In this document: positions 34,040 to 43,272 of the stretch, in pieces
Numbering within the stretch: the stretch's first letter is position 1
How the letters are laid out: each line of letters starts with the position of its first letter
From: CAYTGM01 sp964437365
GTDB taxonomy: Bacteria; Sumerlaeota; Sumerlaeia; SLMS01
DNA length: 56,195 nt
Assembly: GCA_964437365.1 (NCBI GenBank)
Contig: CAYTGM010000032.1
Span: 1-56,195, forward strand
Reading direction: 5' to 3'
Made by a program: the position numbers and the translations under genes
Notes under the pieces: model-generated
The model's input: only the letters and a program-made list of their open reading frames with translations
Databases searched by the model: none
Told to the model about the DNA's origin: nothing

Positions 34040-35500
34040 ATGTCAACGAACGAAGGTGTCATCCGACAAGTTATTGGGCCAACCGTGGACGTTCAGTTTC
34101 ATAGTGATAGCCTCCCCAACATCTATAACTGCCTCAAGATTGAAGATGCAGAGAAAGATATAGATCTGACCCTTGAGGTTGCTTCTCACATCGGTAACGA
34201 CGTCTGTCGTTGTGTGGCGATGGCTTCAACCGATGGTCTTGTTCGTGGAATGAAGGTCATCGATACAGGACAGCCAATTTCTGTTCCTGTTGGTGAACAG
34301 GTTCTTGGACATATTTTCAACCTTCTTGGTGAAACACTCGATGATCGTGGTGCTCTTCCCAAGCCAGAGCAGCGTATGACAATTCACAGAGCTGCTCCCG
34401 AATTTACCGATACTCTTCCTGCGACGCAGATTCTTGAGACCGGTATTAAGGTGATCGACCTCCTTTGCCCTTACGCAAAAGGTGGTAAGATCGGTCTCTT
34501 CGGTGGTGCTGGTGTAGGTAAAACCGTTATCATCATGGAACTCATTAACAACATTGCCCAGGGTCACGGTGGTTACTCGATCTTCGGTGGTGTAGGGGAA
34601 CGTACTCGTGAGGGTAACGATCTCTGGGGTGAAATGAATGAGTCAGGCGTTATTGTAAACCCCAATGAGCCAGGCAACGAAGGCAAAACAAGTAAAGCTG
34701 CTCTCGTATTCGGTCAGATGAACGAGCCTCCAGGAGCTCGTCTCCGAGTTGCTCTTTCAGCTCTTACCATGGCTGAATACTTCCGTGATGAGAAAAATCA
34801 GGACGTACTTCTCTTCATTGATAACATCTTCCGTTTCACACAGGCGGGTTCTGAGGTATCAGCGCTTCTTGGACGTATGCCATCTGCTGTGGGTTATCAG
34901 CCAACACTTCAAACGGAGATGGGTAACCTTCAGGAACGTATTACTTCGACGCAGAAAGGTTCTATTACCTCTGTTCAGGCTGTATACGTACCTGCCGATG
35001 ACTTGACTGACCCTGCTCCTGCTAACACCTTCGCCCACTTGGACGCGACAACGGTTCTTTCACGTCAGATTGCAGAGCTTGGTATTTACCCAGCTGTGGA
35101 TCCGCTCGACTCAACATCACGTATTAAAGATCCAGGGATTCTTGGCGAACGTCACTTCCGCATTGCATCAGAAGTACAGCTCACGCTGCAGAAGTACAAA
35201 GATCTTCAGGATATTATCGCAATTCTTGGTATGGATGAGCTTTCTGAAGAAGATCGCCAGATTGTTAACCGCGCACGTAAGATTCAGCGTTTCCTCAGCC
35301 AGCCATTCTTCGTTGCTTCTCAGTTCACGGGTCGTGACGGTAAATATGTGAAGGTTGAAGAGACCATCGATAGTTTCGAACGTCTCCTCTCAGGAGAGTT
35401 TGATGATAACTCTGAGTACCCTGAACTTGCCTTCTACATGTGCGGTGGCATTGAAGAAGCAATTGAGAATGCTAAGAAGATGAGAGAAAGCGTAGCCTAA
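34040..35500 (+). CDS. atpD: F-type ATP synthase subunit beta
   Basis: The product is 486 residues. It carries the catalytic sites: Walker A GGAGVGKT, the catalytic Glu in GGVGERTREGND, Walker B DVLLFIDNIFRF, and the DELSEED lever as DELSEED in full. ATG 34040, with AAGGAAG about 10 bases upstream, gives the usual start STNEGVIRQVIGPTVDVQF; an ATG at 34010 would add ten residues without a ribosome binding site. The stop overlaps atpC. Confidence 0.98.
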   Translation: MSTNEGVIRQVIGPTVDVQFHSDSLPNIYNCLKIEDAEKDIDLTLEVASHIGNDVCRCVAMASTDGLVRGMKVIDTGQPISVPVGEQVLGHIFNLLGETLDDRGALPKPEQRMTIHRAAPEFTDTLPATQILETGIKVIDLLCPYAKGGKIGLFGGAGVGKTVIIMELINNIAQGHGGYSIFGGVGERTREGNDLWGEMNESGVIVNPNEPGNEGKTSKAALVFGQMNEPPGARLRVALSALTMAEYFRDEKNQDVLLFIDNIFRFTQAGSEVSALLGRMPSAVGYQPTLQTEMGNLQERITSTQKGSITSVQAVYVPADDLTDPAPANTFAHLDATTVLSRQIAELGIYPAVDPLDSTSRIKDPGILGERHFRIASEVQLTLQKYKDLQDIIAILGMDELSEEDRQIVNRARKIQRFLSQPFFVASQFTGRDGKYVKVEETIDSFERLLSGEFDDNSEYPELAFYMCGGIEEAIENAKKMRESVA

Positions 35501-35784
35501 TGGCAAACTTTAACCTCAAGATCGTAACTTCACAAAGAACAGTCTTCGATAAGCCCGTGACGGCTTTGACGATGCCCGGAGAAGAAGGATCATTCGGTGT
35601 ATTGGCAAACCATGCTCCCATCATTGCTGTCCTCAAAGAAGGCAACGTTGAGATTCGCGTCGGGAATGATGTGAAACGGGTTAAGATTACGGGAGGCTTC
35701 TTTGAAATGGAAAGCAATAAGGGAACTCTCCTCGCTGATTCTCTTGAAGGACTTGAGCCTGAAGGTGATGAGGAAGAAGATTAA
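35500..35784 (+). CDS. atpC: F-type ATP synthase subunit epsilon, short form
   Basis: The product is 94 residues against the usual 130-140. The N-terminal beta-sandwich is complete (TMPGEEGSFGVLANHAPIIA), then the protein ends in an acidic tail (EGDEEED). The two-helix C-terminal domain that blocks ATP hydrolysis in many bacteria is missing. Short epsilons occur in Chlorobi- and Bacteroidota-like lineages. It is the last gene of the operon; a strong terminator follows. Confidence 0.95.
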   Translation: MANFNLKIVTSQRTVFDKPVTALTMPGEEGSFGVLANHAPIIAVLKEGNVEIRVGNDVKRVKITGGFFEMESNKGTLLADSLEGLEPEGDEEED

Positions 35785-35825
35785 GCTCTTCTTGCTTGAG
35801 AGTTATCCCAATCACACAACTTCTT

Positions 35826-35857
35826 TAGCCCTGCAGTCATGCAGGGCTAAACTTTTA
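35826..35857 (+). terminator. Rho-independent terminator of the atp operon
   Basis: TAGCCCTGCA (35826-35835) pairs perfectly with TGCAGGGCTA (35840-35849), loop GTCA, followed by AACTTTTA. Confidence 0.85.
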
Positions 35858-36051
35858 CATAAGTAACTCTATCCTGGGCACCGTTTATGCCCTATATGAA
35901 CGTAACCGCAGTGTCATCAGTGGTTTTGAATGAAGTTGCGGCACCTTCTTGAGCGATTTTCAGTCGGGTGCCGCAAAATCAGTCAGCAGGCAAGGAATTC
36001 GCCCTTCTTCAATCATGGACGCTCCACAGAACTAAAGGACTTCGCATTACA

Positions 36052-36516
36052 ATGAAAATCATTTATGCAACCATGACAGGAAACGCCCGAGAATGCGCAG
36101 AAGAAGTTGCGAAGAAACTTGAGGCGGAAATCGATCTTCAAGCAGAGATTATCCCTGTCGAAGAGTATGAGACAGCGCTACTTCCCAGTGAAGATCAAAT
36201 TCTTATTCTTACATCAACATTTGGAAACGGTGAGGCTCCTGACCCGGCTTATCGATTCTGGGAGCAGCTTCTTGATCCGCGCATGGAAGAACTCCCGGAT
36301 CTTCGCTACGCGGTTCTTGCTTTCGGAGATAAAAGCTATCCGAGGTTTTGCCAGTTTGGTAAAGACCTGGATCACCGCCTGAACGAATTAGGTGCTACCC
36401 GGATTCTTGATGTTGAGACCTGCGACGTGGACTTTGAAGAAACATTCGAAGAGTGGTGTAATAAGCTCCAGGCTGCTCTTAAAAGTAAAGTTTCTGAGAT
36501 ACCCGCCGAAACGTGA
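36052..36516 (+). CDS. Flavodoxin-like protein
   Basis: The product is 154 residues. ATG 36052 is used because the fold starts at once (KIIYATMTGNARECAEEVA). An ORF reaching to 35968 would add 28 unlikely residues. FMN-binding features are the phosphate loop TMTGNA, TSTFGNGEAPDPA and the second flavin loop FGDKSYPRFCQFG. It resembles the flavodoxin domain of sulfite reductase and cytochrome P450 reductase (long-chain type) and would carry electrons. It is followed by a small ORF and hemA. Confidence 0.9.
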   Translation: MKIIYATMTGNARECAEEVAKKLEAEIDLQAEIIPVEEYETALLPSEDQILILTSTFGNGEAPDPAYRFWEQLLDPRMEELPDLRYAVLAFGDKSYPRFCQFGKDLDHRLNELGATRILDVETCDVDFEETFEEWCNKLQAALKSKVSEIPAET

Positions 36517-36555
36517 TAAACCGCTCTGATGCATGCGATTCCCAGGAAGGTAGAA

Positions 36556-36729
36556 GTGAGATATTTTCAGTTGATCGAGTGGCTTTATACGGACACATTC
36601 TTGGAAACGATGCGCTTCGATAAGATGCCTATCGCAAGCCGTAAGCGCTATCTTCTCAATGTGAAGGAAAATCAAGCCACCGTCTCAGTTCTACCGGAAA
36701 ATGAGATTGGTGAACAGCCATGCGAGTAG
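36556..36729 (+). CDS. Small hypothetical protein overlapping hemA
   Basis: The product is 57 residues. GTG 36556 has AGGAAGG (36544-36550) five bases upstream, a better site than the in-frame ATG at 36529. It starts VRYFQLIEWLYTDTFLETMR and has no membrane segment or known motif. It ends ten bases inside hemA, suggesting translational coupling. It could be a small partner of the flavodoxin or of HemA, or chance. Confidence 0.4.
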   Translation: MRYFQLIEWLYTDTFLETMRFDKMPIASRKRYLLNVKENQATVSVLPENEIGEQPCE

Positions 36730-38033
36730 ATCAGCCCCTCCCAGTCAACGATCTTGTATGTTTAGGTTTCAGCCATCGCAGCTCCTGCTTTGGGTTGCTG
36801 AACAAGATCTCTCTGTTATCTTATGAGATTGTACCATTTCTACAGGAACTCATGGATGAAGGGATTGCAGAGCAGGCTATTTGTCTGGCCACTTGTAACC
36901 GGCTTGAGTTTTACGCGCTCAGTTCAAAAACAAAACAATTTCCAAAGAGCGTGCTAGGCAAACTTGCGGAGCGTAAAGGCGTCGACTATGGCGCGTTAAA
37001 GCACGGAAGCTTCTTCTCTACTCAAGACGCGGCAATGGAGCATCTCTTCAACGTTGCTTGCGGACTAGACTCGCTTGTTGTTGGAGAGTACGAAATACTT
37101 GGTCAGCTCACCAACAGTATTACAAAAGGTATAGACGCTAATTCCATCGGCACGGAATTGAACTCGATCATTAACCTGGCCCTATCCGTAGGACGTGAAG
37201 CACGTACCAGAACCCTGATCAGTCAGGGGCACCTTTCAGTTTCCTCGGAGGCGATTTCCCTTGTTGAGAAACGACTCGGAACACTTGAAAACAAAACCGC
37301 TCTTGTTGTTGGGACTGGTGAGGTTGGTAGTGACACGGCGAAGTCTCTGACAGAACGAGGCGTACAGGCGCTCCTCATTGGAAACCGCACAGACGAAAAG
37401 GCATCACAATTAGCTCAGGAACTTGGCTGCGCGGCAATCTCCTATGAATCAATGGTTAATCAGCTGAGGAATATAGACATCGTCATTGTGGCAACTGGCG
37501 CACCTCACTATGTGATTAACCCTGATATGTTGACCAATGCCATGGGCGAGAATCAGCAGATGGTACTTGTTGATCTGTCAGTCCCACGCAATATTGATCC
37601 CGCTGTTGCAGGATTGAGTGGGGTAGAGCTTCTCACCCTTTCAAGTCTCGAGGAACGCGCTCAAAAAAATCGCGATCAGAGGTACGCTGAGATTCAGAGA
37701 GTAAGAGAAATCATTGAAAACAAGCTCTCAAATATTCAGAAAGCTGCAGTAACAGCCGAAAGCACGAAGATAACTTCCGTTTTCCGCAAAACGATCGAAG
37801 AAAAGCGTTCGAGTTATCTCAAAAACCACAGCAAGCGCTTCCCAGAGAAATATCATGACCAGCTGGAAGTCTTCTCTCGCAGCCTGGTCACAAATATTCT
37901 TCATGATTTGACTCTGAGTCTCTCCAGTATAGACCCTTCGACTGAAGATGGTCAGCGGAAACTGGAACTCGCCAAAGAGCTTCTGGCGCTAGAAGCAGCT
38001 CATGATTCTGATCTTCTCAAAGAGACAAAATGA
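36720..38033 (+). CDS. hemA: Glutamyl-tRNA reductase
   Basis: The product is 437 residues. It reduces glutamyl-tRNA to glutamate-1-semialdehyde with NADPH, the first step of the C5 route to tetrapyrroles. Catalytic Cys59 lies in ATCNRLEFYA; LFNVACGLDSLVVGEYEILG follows, and the NADPH domain has VVGTGEVGSDTAKSL. The C-terminal dimerisation helices end the protein. It overlaps hemCD by four bases (ATGA). Heme made here would serve the cytochromes encoded at 11703-14244. Confidence 0.96.
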   Translation: MRVDQPLPVNDLVCLGFSHRSSCFGLLNKISLLSYEIVPFLQELMDEGIAEQAICLATCNRLEFYALSSKTKQFPKSVLGKLAERKGVDYGALKHGSFFSTQDAAMEHLFNVACGLDSLVVGEYEILGQLTNSITKGIDANSIGTELNSIINLALSVGREARTRTLISQGHLSVSSEAISLVEKRLGTLENKTALVVGTGEVGSDTAKSLTERGVQALLIGNRTDEKASQLAQELGCAAISYESMVNQLRNIDIVIVATGAPHYVINPDMLTNAMGENQQMVLVDLSVPRNIDPAVAGLSGVELLTLSSLEERAQKNRDQRYAEIQRVREIIENKLSNIQKAAVTAESTKITSVFRKTIEEKRSSYLKNHSKRFPEKYHDQLEVFSRSLVTNILHDLTLSLSSIDPSTEDGQRKLELAKELLALEAAHDSDLLKETK

Positions 38034-39784
38034 AGGTACGCATCGGGAGCCGGGGAAGTCGACTCGCCCTGACTCAGGCAAAGGAAATTCGGGCGTCCTT
38101 AATCAGTCGATTTCCTGATATCGACGTAGAAATTACAATCATTCAATCCAAAGGCGACCAGGTTCTTGACTCTCCCCTCTGGCAAATCGGAGGCAAAGGG
38201 GTCTTCACAAAAGAGATTGAGTTAGCTCTGCTGCAGAATGAAATCGATCTCGCCGTTCATAGCCTTAAAGATCTTCCAACTGAAGACACTCCCGGACTCT
38301 GTATAGCAGCTGTCACTACCAGAGAAGCCCCCGGTGACACACTGCTTGCCCGTGAAGAGATAGACCTTGCACAACTCGGTGAAAATGATGCTATCGGGAC
38401 CTCGAGCCTCAGGCGTCAGGCTCAGCTTGTCTATAATTTCCCTCAACTCATCATTAAAGACCTGCGAGGTAACGTTCCGACGCGGATTAAAAAGATGATG
38501 AACGGTGAGTACACGGCAATAGTGCTCGCCTCGGCGGGGCTCAAGCGGCTGGAAGAGAAGGCGCCTTATATGAAGGAAATGCCTTTTGAGCTCATGTTGC
38601 CAGCACCTGGGCAAGGCAGCCTTGGGCTTCAGATTCGGGATTCGGATGAAGAAATGAAATCCATCGTTGAATCTTTGCATGATTTCAATTCACACGCATG
38701 CTGCGGAGCCGAACGATCCCTCCTTTCAGCACTTGGCGGAGGTTGCCAGGCACCATTGGGTGCTTACGCAAAGATCATAAATTCTGATACACTGGAGCTT
38801 GAAGGACGCCTCTTGTCGCGTGATCATCGCGAGCAGATAGACGGACGAATCAGCGGACCCCTTGAAGAGTTTAGACAATTAGGAGTTTCGCTGGCTTCAA
38901 AGTTCCATAGCAGAGGAGCAGAAGAGCTACTTGCAGGGTGGAGAGATGATCCTGCCCCAAAGTTTTCCCCTTTCACTCAATCTAAGGCCGAGAATAGTAA
39001 CTCCCTCGACTCCCTCAGAATTCTCATCACCCGGGAAGAAGATGCTGATGGTGATTTAAGCCGCCTCATACGGAAGAGCGGTGGTGCTCCGGTGTGTATG
39101 CCGATGATTAAGACAGTCTATCCGGATGTTGATCCACTCGAAGATGTTGCTCCAGCAATTGAAGATCACCATTGGCTTCTAGTTACCAGTCGACGTACTG
39201 CAGAGTATTTAGTCAAGCACGTCAAAATGAAACCCGAGGTTCTGGAAGCTCACAAAATAAAGATCGGAGTGGTGGGAGACTCGAGCAAAGAAATTCTTAC
39301 TTCAGCGGGATATACAGTTAATGCCGTTTCACCCACTAATACCAGTCGTGGACTGATAGAGAAAATAGAATCCAACAGAGAAGCAATACAGGGAGCGAGG
39401 TTTCTCTACCTCGTTTCTAAAAAGGCCCCTTCATATATTGAAGATTCTATCGGGAAAAGAGGTGGAGAGGTCACTCGCATAGATGTCTATGATACCTGTG
39501 AAGATCGTTCCCATGATGAACTTCTAGCTCCTCTCTTGGAGAGAAACGAACTGGATATTATTACTTTTTGCAGTCCAACTGCGGTTTATTCCTTTGAAAG
39601 TTTTCTCAAGAGATACTCAAGACTTAACTCGGTCTTGAAGGACCAGATGACAGCCTGTTCGATCGGACCTACGACGACCGAGGCTTTGAAGAACATGAAT
39701 TGGAAGCTGATTAAGCAAGCTTCCAGCTCATCATTTGAAGGCCTGGTTGATGTCATCTCTGAAGTCTCATCCCGTCCATCCTAG
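38030..39784 (+). CDS. hemCD: Fused hydroxymethylbilane synthase / uroporphyrinogen-III synthase
   Basis: The product is 584 residues in two parts. Residues 1 to about 310 are HemC: it starts KVRIGSRGSRLALTQAKEI, has HSLKDLPT, and Cys239 in GGGCQAPLGAYA binds the dipyrromethane cofactor. Residues about 325-584 are HemD: LRILITREEDADGDLSRLIR, then the weakly conserved body with LVTSRRTAEYL, FCSPTAVYSF and ACSIGPTTTEAL. Together they turn porphobilinogen into uroporphyrinogen III. The join is a linker rich in Ser/Asn. Fusion of the two steps would pass the unstable bilane directly. Confidence 0.95.
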   Translation: MKVRIGSRGSRLALTQAKEIRASLISRFPDIDVEITIIQSKGDQVLDSPLWQIGGKGVFTKEIELALLQNEIDLAVHSLKDLPTEDTPGLCIAAVTTREAPGDTLLAREEIDLAQLGENDAIGTSSLRRQAQLVYNFPQLIIKDLRGNVPTRIKKMMNGEYTAIVLASAGLKRLEEKAPYMKEMPFELMLPAPGQGSLGLQIRDSDEEMKSIVESLHDFNSHACCGAERSLLSALGGGCQAPLGAYAKIINSDTLELEGRLLSRDHREQIDGRISGPLEEFRQLGVSLASKFHSRGAEELLAGWRDDPAPKFSPFTQSKAENSNSLDSLRILITREEDADGDLSRLIRKSGGAPVCMPMIKTVYPDVDPLEDVAPAIEDHHWLLVTSRRTAEYLVKHVKMKPEVLEAHKIKIGVVGDSSKEILTSAGYTVNAVSPTNTSRGLIEKIESNREAIQGARFLYLVSKKAPSYIEDSIGKRGGEVTRIDVYDTCEDRSHDELLAPLLERNELDIITFCSPTAVYSFESFLKRYSRLNSVLKDQMTACSIGPTTTEALKNMNWKLIKQASSSSFEGLVDVISEVSSRPS

Positions 39785-39862
39785 CCTTCTCATTTCATTT
39801 GGAACAATAAAATCTTTATAGAGTCCTCTGATATACATTCTTTGGGCGTATTTTCCTGACCT

Positions 39863-39924
39863 GAGCCCATCGCAATTTGGAGCGTCTGGGCCCTTTTGAG
39901 GGAAGAATCTGAATCGCTCCAAAT
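39863..39924 (+). terminator. Inverted repeats after hemCD
   Basis: GAGCCCA (39863-39869) pairs with TGGGCCC (39887-39893, one mismatch), followed by TTTT, and could end the hem transcript. An overlapping second inverted repeat, ATTTGGAGCG (39875-39884) with CGCTCCAAAT (39915-39924), is perfect over 10 pairs. The two exclude each other in part. Confidence 0.4.
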
Positions 39925-40054
39925 CAAAAAAGCTTGCGAATCTGAAGTGGTTTGAGCGTTTTCATTAATTATTCCCTAACACTCATGTTCGGTTTAGTTG
40001 CTGGTTAGGGAAGAAAAACAATCAAAATGCTTAAACAATTAAGCGGAGGTATGA

Positions 40055-41398
40055 ATGACTAATAAATCACAATGCACCTGGATGGGTATCGACCTGTCAC
40101 AAAATCGATGGATCTTCCCAGTCTCGGGATGTCTTGCAACATCACTCGTCGGAGCAGCATACGCATTTAGCGTCTTCGTCAAACCTCTTGAGGCTGAATT
40201 CGCCTGGGAAAGGTCACAAACAACACTCGCCTTTTCATTTGCCATGTTTCTCTTCGGTTTCTTTACCTTCGTTGGCGGCTATATCGTCGACCGCTTTGGC
40301 CCGAAGATGACATTTATCGTTGGTGGACTCATGATGGCTCTCTCACAAGTGCTTTCATCACAAATTAACTCAATCGGAGGACTGATACTCACTTATGGTA
40401 TTTTGCTAGGGACAGGAATCGGACTTGTCTATGGAGCAGTCACCGTCCCGCTTATGACCCAGTGGTACCCCGACAAGAAAAACAGAGGGTTCGCTATTGG
40501 TATATCCCTGATGGGAATGGGTCTTGGCGGTTTGATCGCAGCACCCGTATGGAGTGCCTGTATAGAAAGCTTTGGATGGCGCAGTACTTACATGGGTACA
40601 GGAGTCATCTTTGTTGCCGTCCTTGGTATTGTTGCTTCCATCATCAGGTATCCAACCAGTGACCTGAAGTTTGATGAAGAGAAAGGTTGGATTGTTACAG
40701 AAACGTCACATAGTGATTCGAAGAAACGTAGCAAAGTCATTCCCGATTCTGACTTTCGTTTCGGAGAAGCACTCCAGTCACCTTATTTGTGGCTGATGGG
40801 GTTTCTTTTCTTCCTGACAATTTTCGGTGGGTTGATGGTCGTCAGCCAGTTGAAAGCATTCGCAGTCGAAGCTGTGCCTGCTGGTGCAGGTCTTCCCGAG
40901 AAAACAGCCACGGCACTCGTCATGGCGTTGGCTGTCTGCAATGGTCTTGGTCGTCCTTCCTGGGGATTCCTTTCAGGGAAAGTGGGAATCAAGAATTGCC
41001 TGATCATTTGTCCACTCATTATGGGCCTCTCTATGGCTATACTTGCCTTCGGCAGCGGTTCTTTCGTCATTGGTCTTGGAGCTATATGCTGTGGTTTTGC
41101 TTTCGGTGGGACACTTGCTCTTGTCCCGATCATGACGGCTGCCCTGTTCGGATCAACTTTTGTTGGACGTATTTACGGAGTTGTCTACTTGATTGGTTTT
41201 GGTCTCGGCGGATTCTTCGGTCCTCCCGTTGGGGGTAAGATTCAAGAAGTGACAGGGAGCTACGATACGGCCTTTTTGATTTCCGTTGGGATGACCGTTT
41301 TAGCCGCTATTCTTTCCGTTGTTTTTCTTCCCTCTGCTGGAAAAGAACAACTATCTCGTCCTTCGCTTGCGATTGCTGCGGAAGCAGAGCCAGCCTGA
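40055..41398 (+). CDS. MFS transporter of the oxalate/formate antiporter (OFA) type
   Basis: The product is 447 residues with about 12 membrane helices in two halves joined by a charged loop near residue 215 (HSDSKKRSKVIPDSDFR). GAAYAFSVFVKPLEAEFAWE near the start and GGYIVDRFGPKM after helix 2 are typical of the OFA family, as is YGAVTVPLMTQWYPDKKNRG. GGAGGT lies four bases before the ATG. Relatives exchange oxalate, formate, lactate or other carboxylates; the substrate cannot be told. Monocistronic, with its own terminator. Confidence 0.9.
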   Translation: MTNKSQCTWMGIDLSQNRWIFPVSGCLATSLVGAAYAFSVFVKPLEAEFAWERSQTTLAFSFAMFLFGFFTFVGGYIVDRFGPKMTFIVGGLMMALSQVLSSQINSIGGLILTYGILLGTGIGLVYGAVTVPLMTQWYPDKKNRGFAIGISLMGMGLGGLIAAPVWSACIESFGWRSTYMGTGVIFVAVLGIVASIIRYPTSDLKFDEEKGWIVTETSHSDSKKRSKVIPDSDFRFGEALQSPYLWLMGFLFFLTIFGGLMVVSQLKAFAVEAVPAGAGLPEKTATALVMALAVCNGLGRPSWGFLSGKVGIKNCLIICPLIMGLSMAILAFGSGSFVIGLGAICCGFAFGGTLALVPIMTAALFGSTFVGRIYGVVYLIGFGLGGFFGPPVGGKIQEVTGSYDTAFLISVGMTVLAAILSVVFLPSAGKEQLSRPSLAIAAEAEPA

Positions 41399-41427
41399 TC
41401 GCTGATTAATCAGAAGAAGTTAACCCG

Positions 41428-41460
41428 GGGCAGAGTTTAAACACTCTGCCCTCTCTATTT
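41428..41460 (+). terminator. Rho-independent terminator of the MFS gene
   Basis: GGGCAGAGT (41428-41436) pairs with ACTCTGCCC (41443-41451), loop TTAAAC, then TCTCTATTTTTT. It overlaps the end of the convergent flippase gene at 41455. Confidence 0.8.
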
Positions 41461-43005
41461 TTTAAAGATCACTGGCAGGTAAATCCCCATCAGCTCGCGC
41501 CCCATCTCAATCGTAGCTCGAACCCTTTGTGCTCCGCGGCGTGGAAGAGACAGAAAAAAGAGATAGAAGCCCACGAACATAAACCATGTAACGATCAGGT
41601 TCAGGAAGAGACTTGATTCCGGGAGATTACAGACTTCTCTGGTTATATACACTGAAGCTCCCGCAGCTATGGAACTCAGCAAAGGGAGGTCTGCTGTTCT
41701 CAGAAAGTCACTCAAAGACACTGGTGACTCTTTGTAGGCACACTTCAGAGTTGGGATAAGCAGTGTGATACACGCCAGAGAATAGGCACATGCCACTCCG
41801 AGAGCTCCCCAGTATGTACCAATAATAATAGCAATAATTACCGTTGGTGAATAGACGCGTGACATCCACTTGAATTGGCGAGTCGTTTGGCCAGTTGAAA
41901 CAAAGACCCATCGGTAAGCAACTGTATAGGAGTTCACTATGGCCGCCGGTCCGAGAGCAATAAATATGGGAATTGCTCCGACCCACTGGTTTCCAAGAAA
42001 GATGAGAATCACTTCTCGCGAAGCGACCAGTAGATAAATCACGGAGGGCATTGCTACAAAAGCGATGAAGAATATCGCTTTCCTGTAATACCTTCGAAAC
42101 TTCGGCGGATCTTGACTCAGTCTTGAAAGTGTTGGAAGAGCAACGCTCGTCAAGGGTGAGCTGAATTGATTGATGGGAAATAGAAGAAGTTTATAGGCTC
42201 TTCCGTATAGCCCTAATGCGGTATCGCCATGAAATTTCCCCAAGAGAACATCGGATGAGCGATGAGCCAGATAATTCAAAATCGAAGTCCCAGTTAATGC
42301 GCTTCCAAATCGAAGCATTTCAGATACCTGCTTCGACCAGACTGGCCGACCTGGAATCCAGGCAGAAAACCACCAGACACCAACCATGTAGCAGATATTG
42401 TTTCCCAGTAACATATAGACAAGAGACCAATAACTTGCTCCATTTAAAGCTGTGATGACAGCGATGACAAAACCACCAGCCATGCCGAAGACTTCGCAGA
42501 GAGACAAGGCACCGAACATCATTCTACGCTGCAAGAGCGCCTGATGCTGTCCCGCAGCGGCCCCTAAAATAAAGGTCAGGCTCAAGACGAGGGTAATATG
42601 AAAAACTCTGGGATCTTCGTAAAACAGAGCAAGTGGTGTTGCCAGAAGGGCCGTTACTCCTGTCAACGTAACACCCATCAGAATATTCAGCCAAAACATG
42701 GTGCTCGAAGTGCTTTGGTCGAGAGTCTTCGTCTGTACTGTTGCTGTCGTGAGGCCCAGATCACGAAAAAGGACGAAGAAGGCTGTGACCGTGGAGATCT
42801 TTTCCACAACACCGAATTCTTCTGGAAGAAGGAGACGGGCGAGAATTGCTGTACTGATGAGCGTCAGGAAAAACTTGATCCCTTGAGCACCCACAGTGAT
42901 TCCAGCACCTCCGAGCGATTTCCGCCTCAGATCAGTCCCAAGCTCATTCTTCTCAAAGTCTTCGAAATCTGTATTTCTTCTTCGGAATACTTGGAGAAGG
43001 GACAT
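41455..43005 (-). CDS. Polysaccharide/lipid-linked oligosaccharide flippase (Wzx-like, MOP superfamily)
   Basis: The product is 516 residues with about 12-14 membrane helices. The start after a short charged N-terminus, GITVGAQGIKFFLTLISTAI and LARLLLPEEFGVV, is the usual opening of the Polysacc_synt/MATE-like flippases that move undecaprenyl-linked sugars across the inner membrane. FHGDTALGLYGRAYKLLLFP is another family feature. No glycosyltransferases lie beside it, so it is an orphan; its glycan is unknown. Confidence 0.88.
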   Translation of the reverse strand: MSLLQVFRRRNTDFEDFEKNELGTDLRRKSLGGAGITVGAQGIKFFLTLISTAILARLLLPEEFGVVEKISTVTAFFVLFRDLGLTTATVQTKTLDQSTSSTMFWLNILMGVTLTGVTALLATPLALFYEDPRVFHITLVLSLTFILGAAAGQHQALLQRRMMFGALSLCEVFGMAGGFVIAVITALNGASYWSLVYMLLGNNICYMVGVWWFSAWIPGRPVWSKQVSEMLRFGSALTGTSILNYLAHRSSDVLLGKFHGDTALGLYGRAYKLLLFPINQFSSPLTSVALPTLSRLSQDPPKFRRYYRKAIFFIAFVAMPSVIYLLVASREVILIFLGNQWVGAIPIFIALGPAAIVNSYTVAYRWVFVSTGQTTRQFKWMSRVYSPTVIIAIIIGTYWGALGVACAYSLACITLLIPTLKCAYKESPVSLSDFLRTADLPLLSSIAAGASVYITREVCNLPESSLFLNLIVTWFMFVGFYLFFLSLPRRGAQRVRATIEMGRELMGIYLPVIFKK

Positions 43006-43272
43006 TCAGGAAGACTTTCAATCAAGCAGGTGAGAGTGAACCAGGTGCACAGCATCGGTTGAACTCAGTGAATCGGGTGCGCACGAGGTGGCTCAAGGAA
43101 GATTATTGCCTGAATCTAGAGCACGCACTCTTTTTCTTTGCCCCAGCGCGTCCTTTCACCCAACACATGACCAACGAACGGTATGAAAAGAATTCACTTT
43201 TCGCTGTATCGAAAGGGTGTGCACACCCTAATATTGCAAGACACTTCCATCGCTGTTAAGGTTTTATGATTC

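Noticed and set aside
43059..43259. 66-codon open frame before metG
   Set aside because: It lies in the divergent promoter region between the flippase and metG and has no ribosome binding site.
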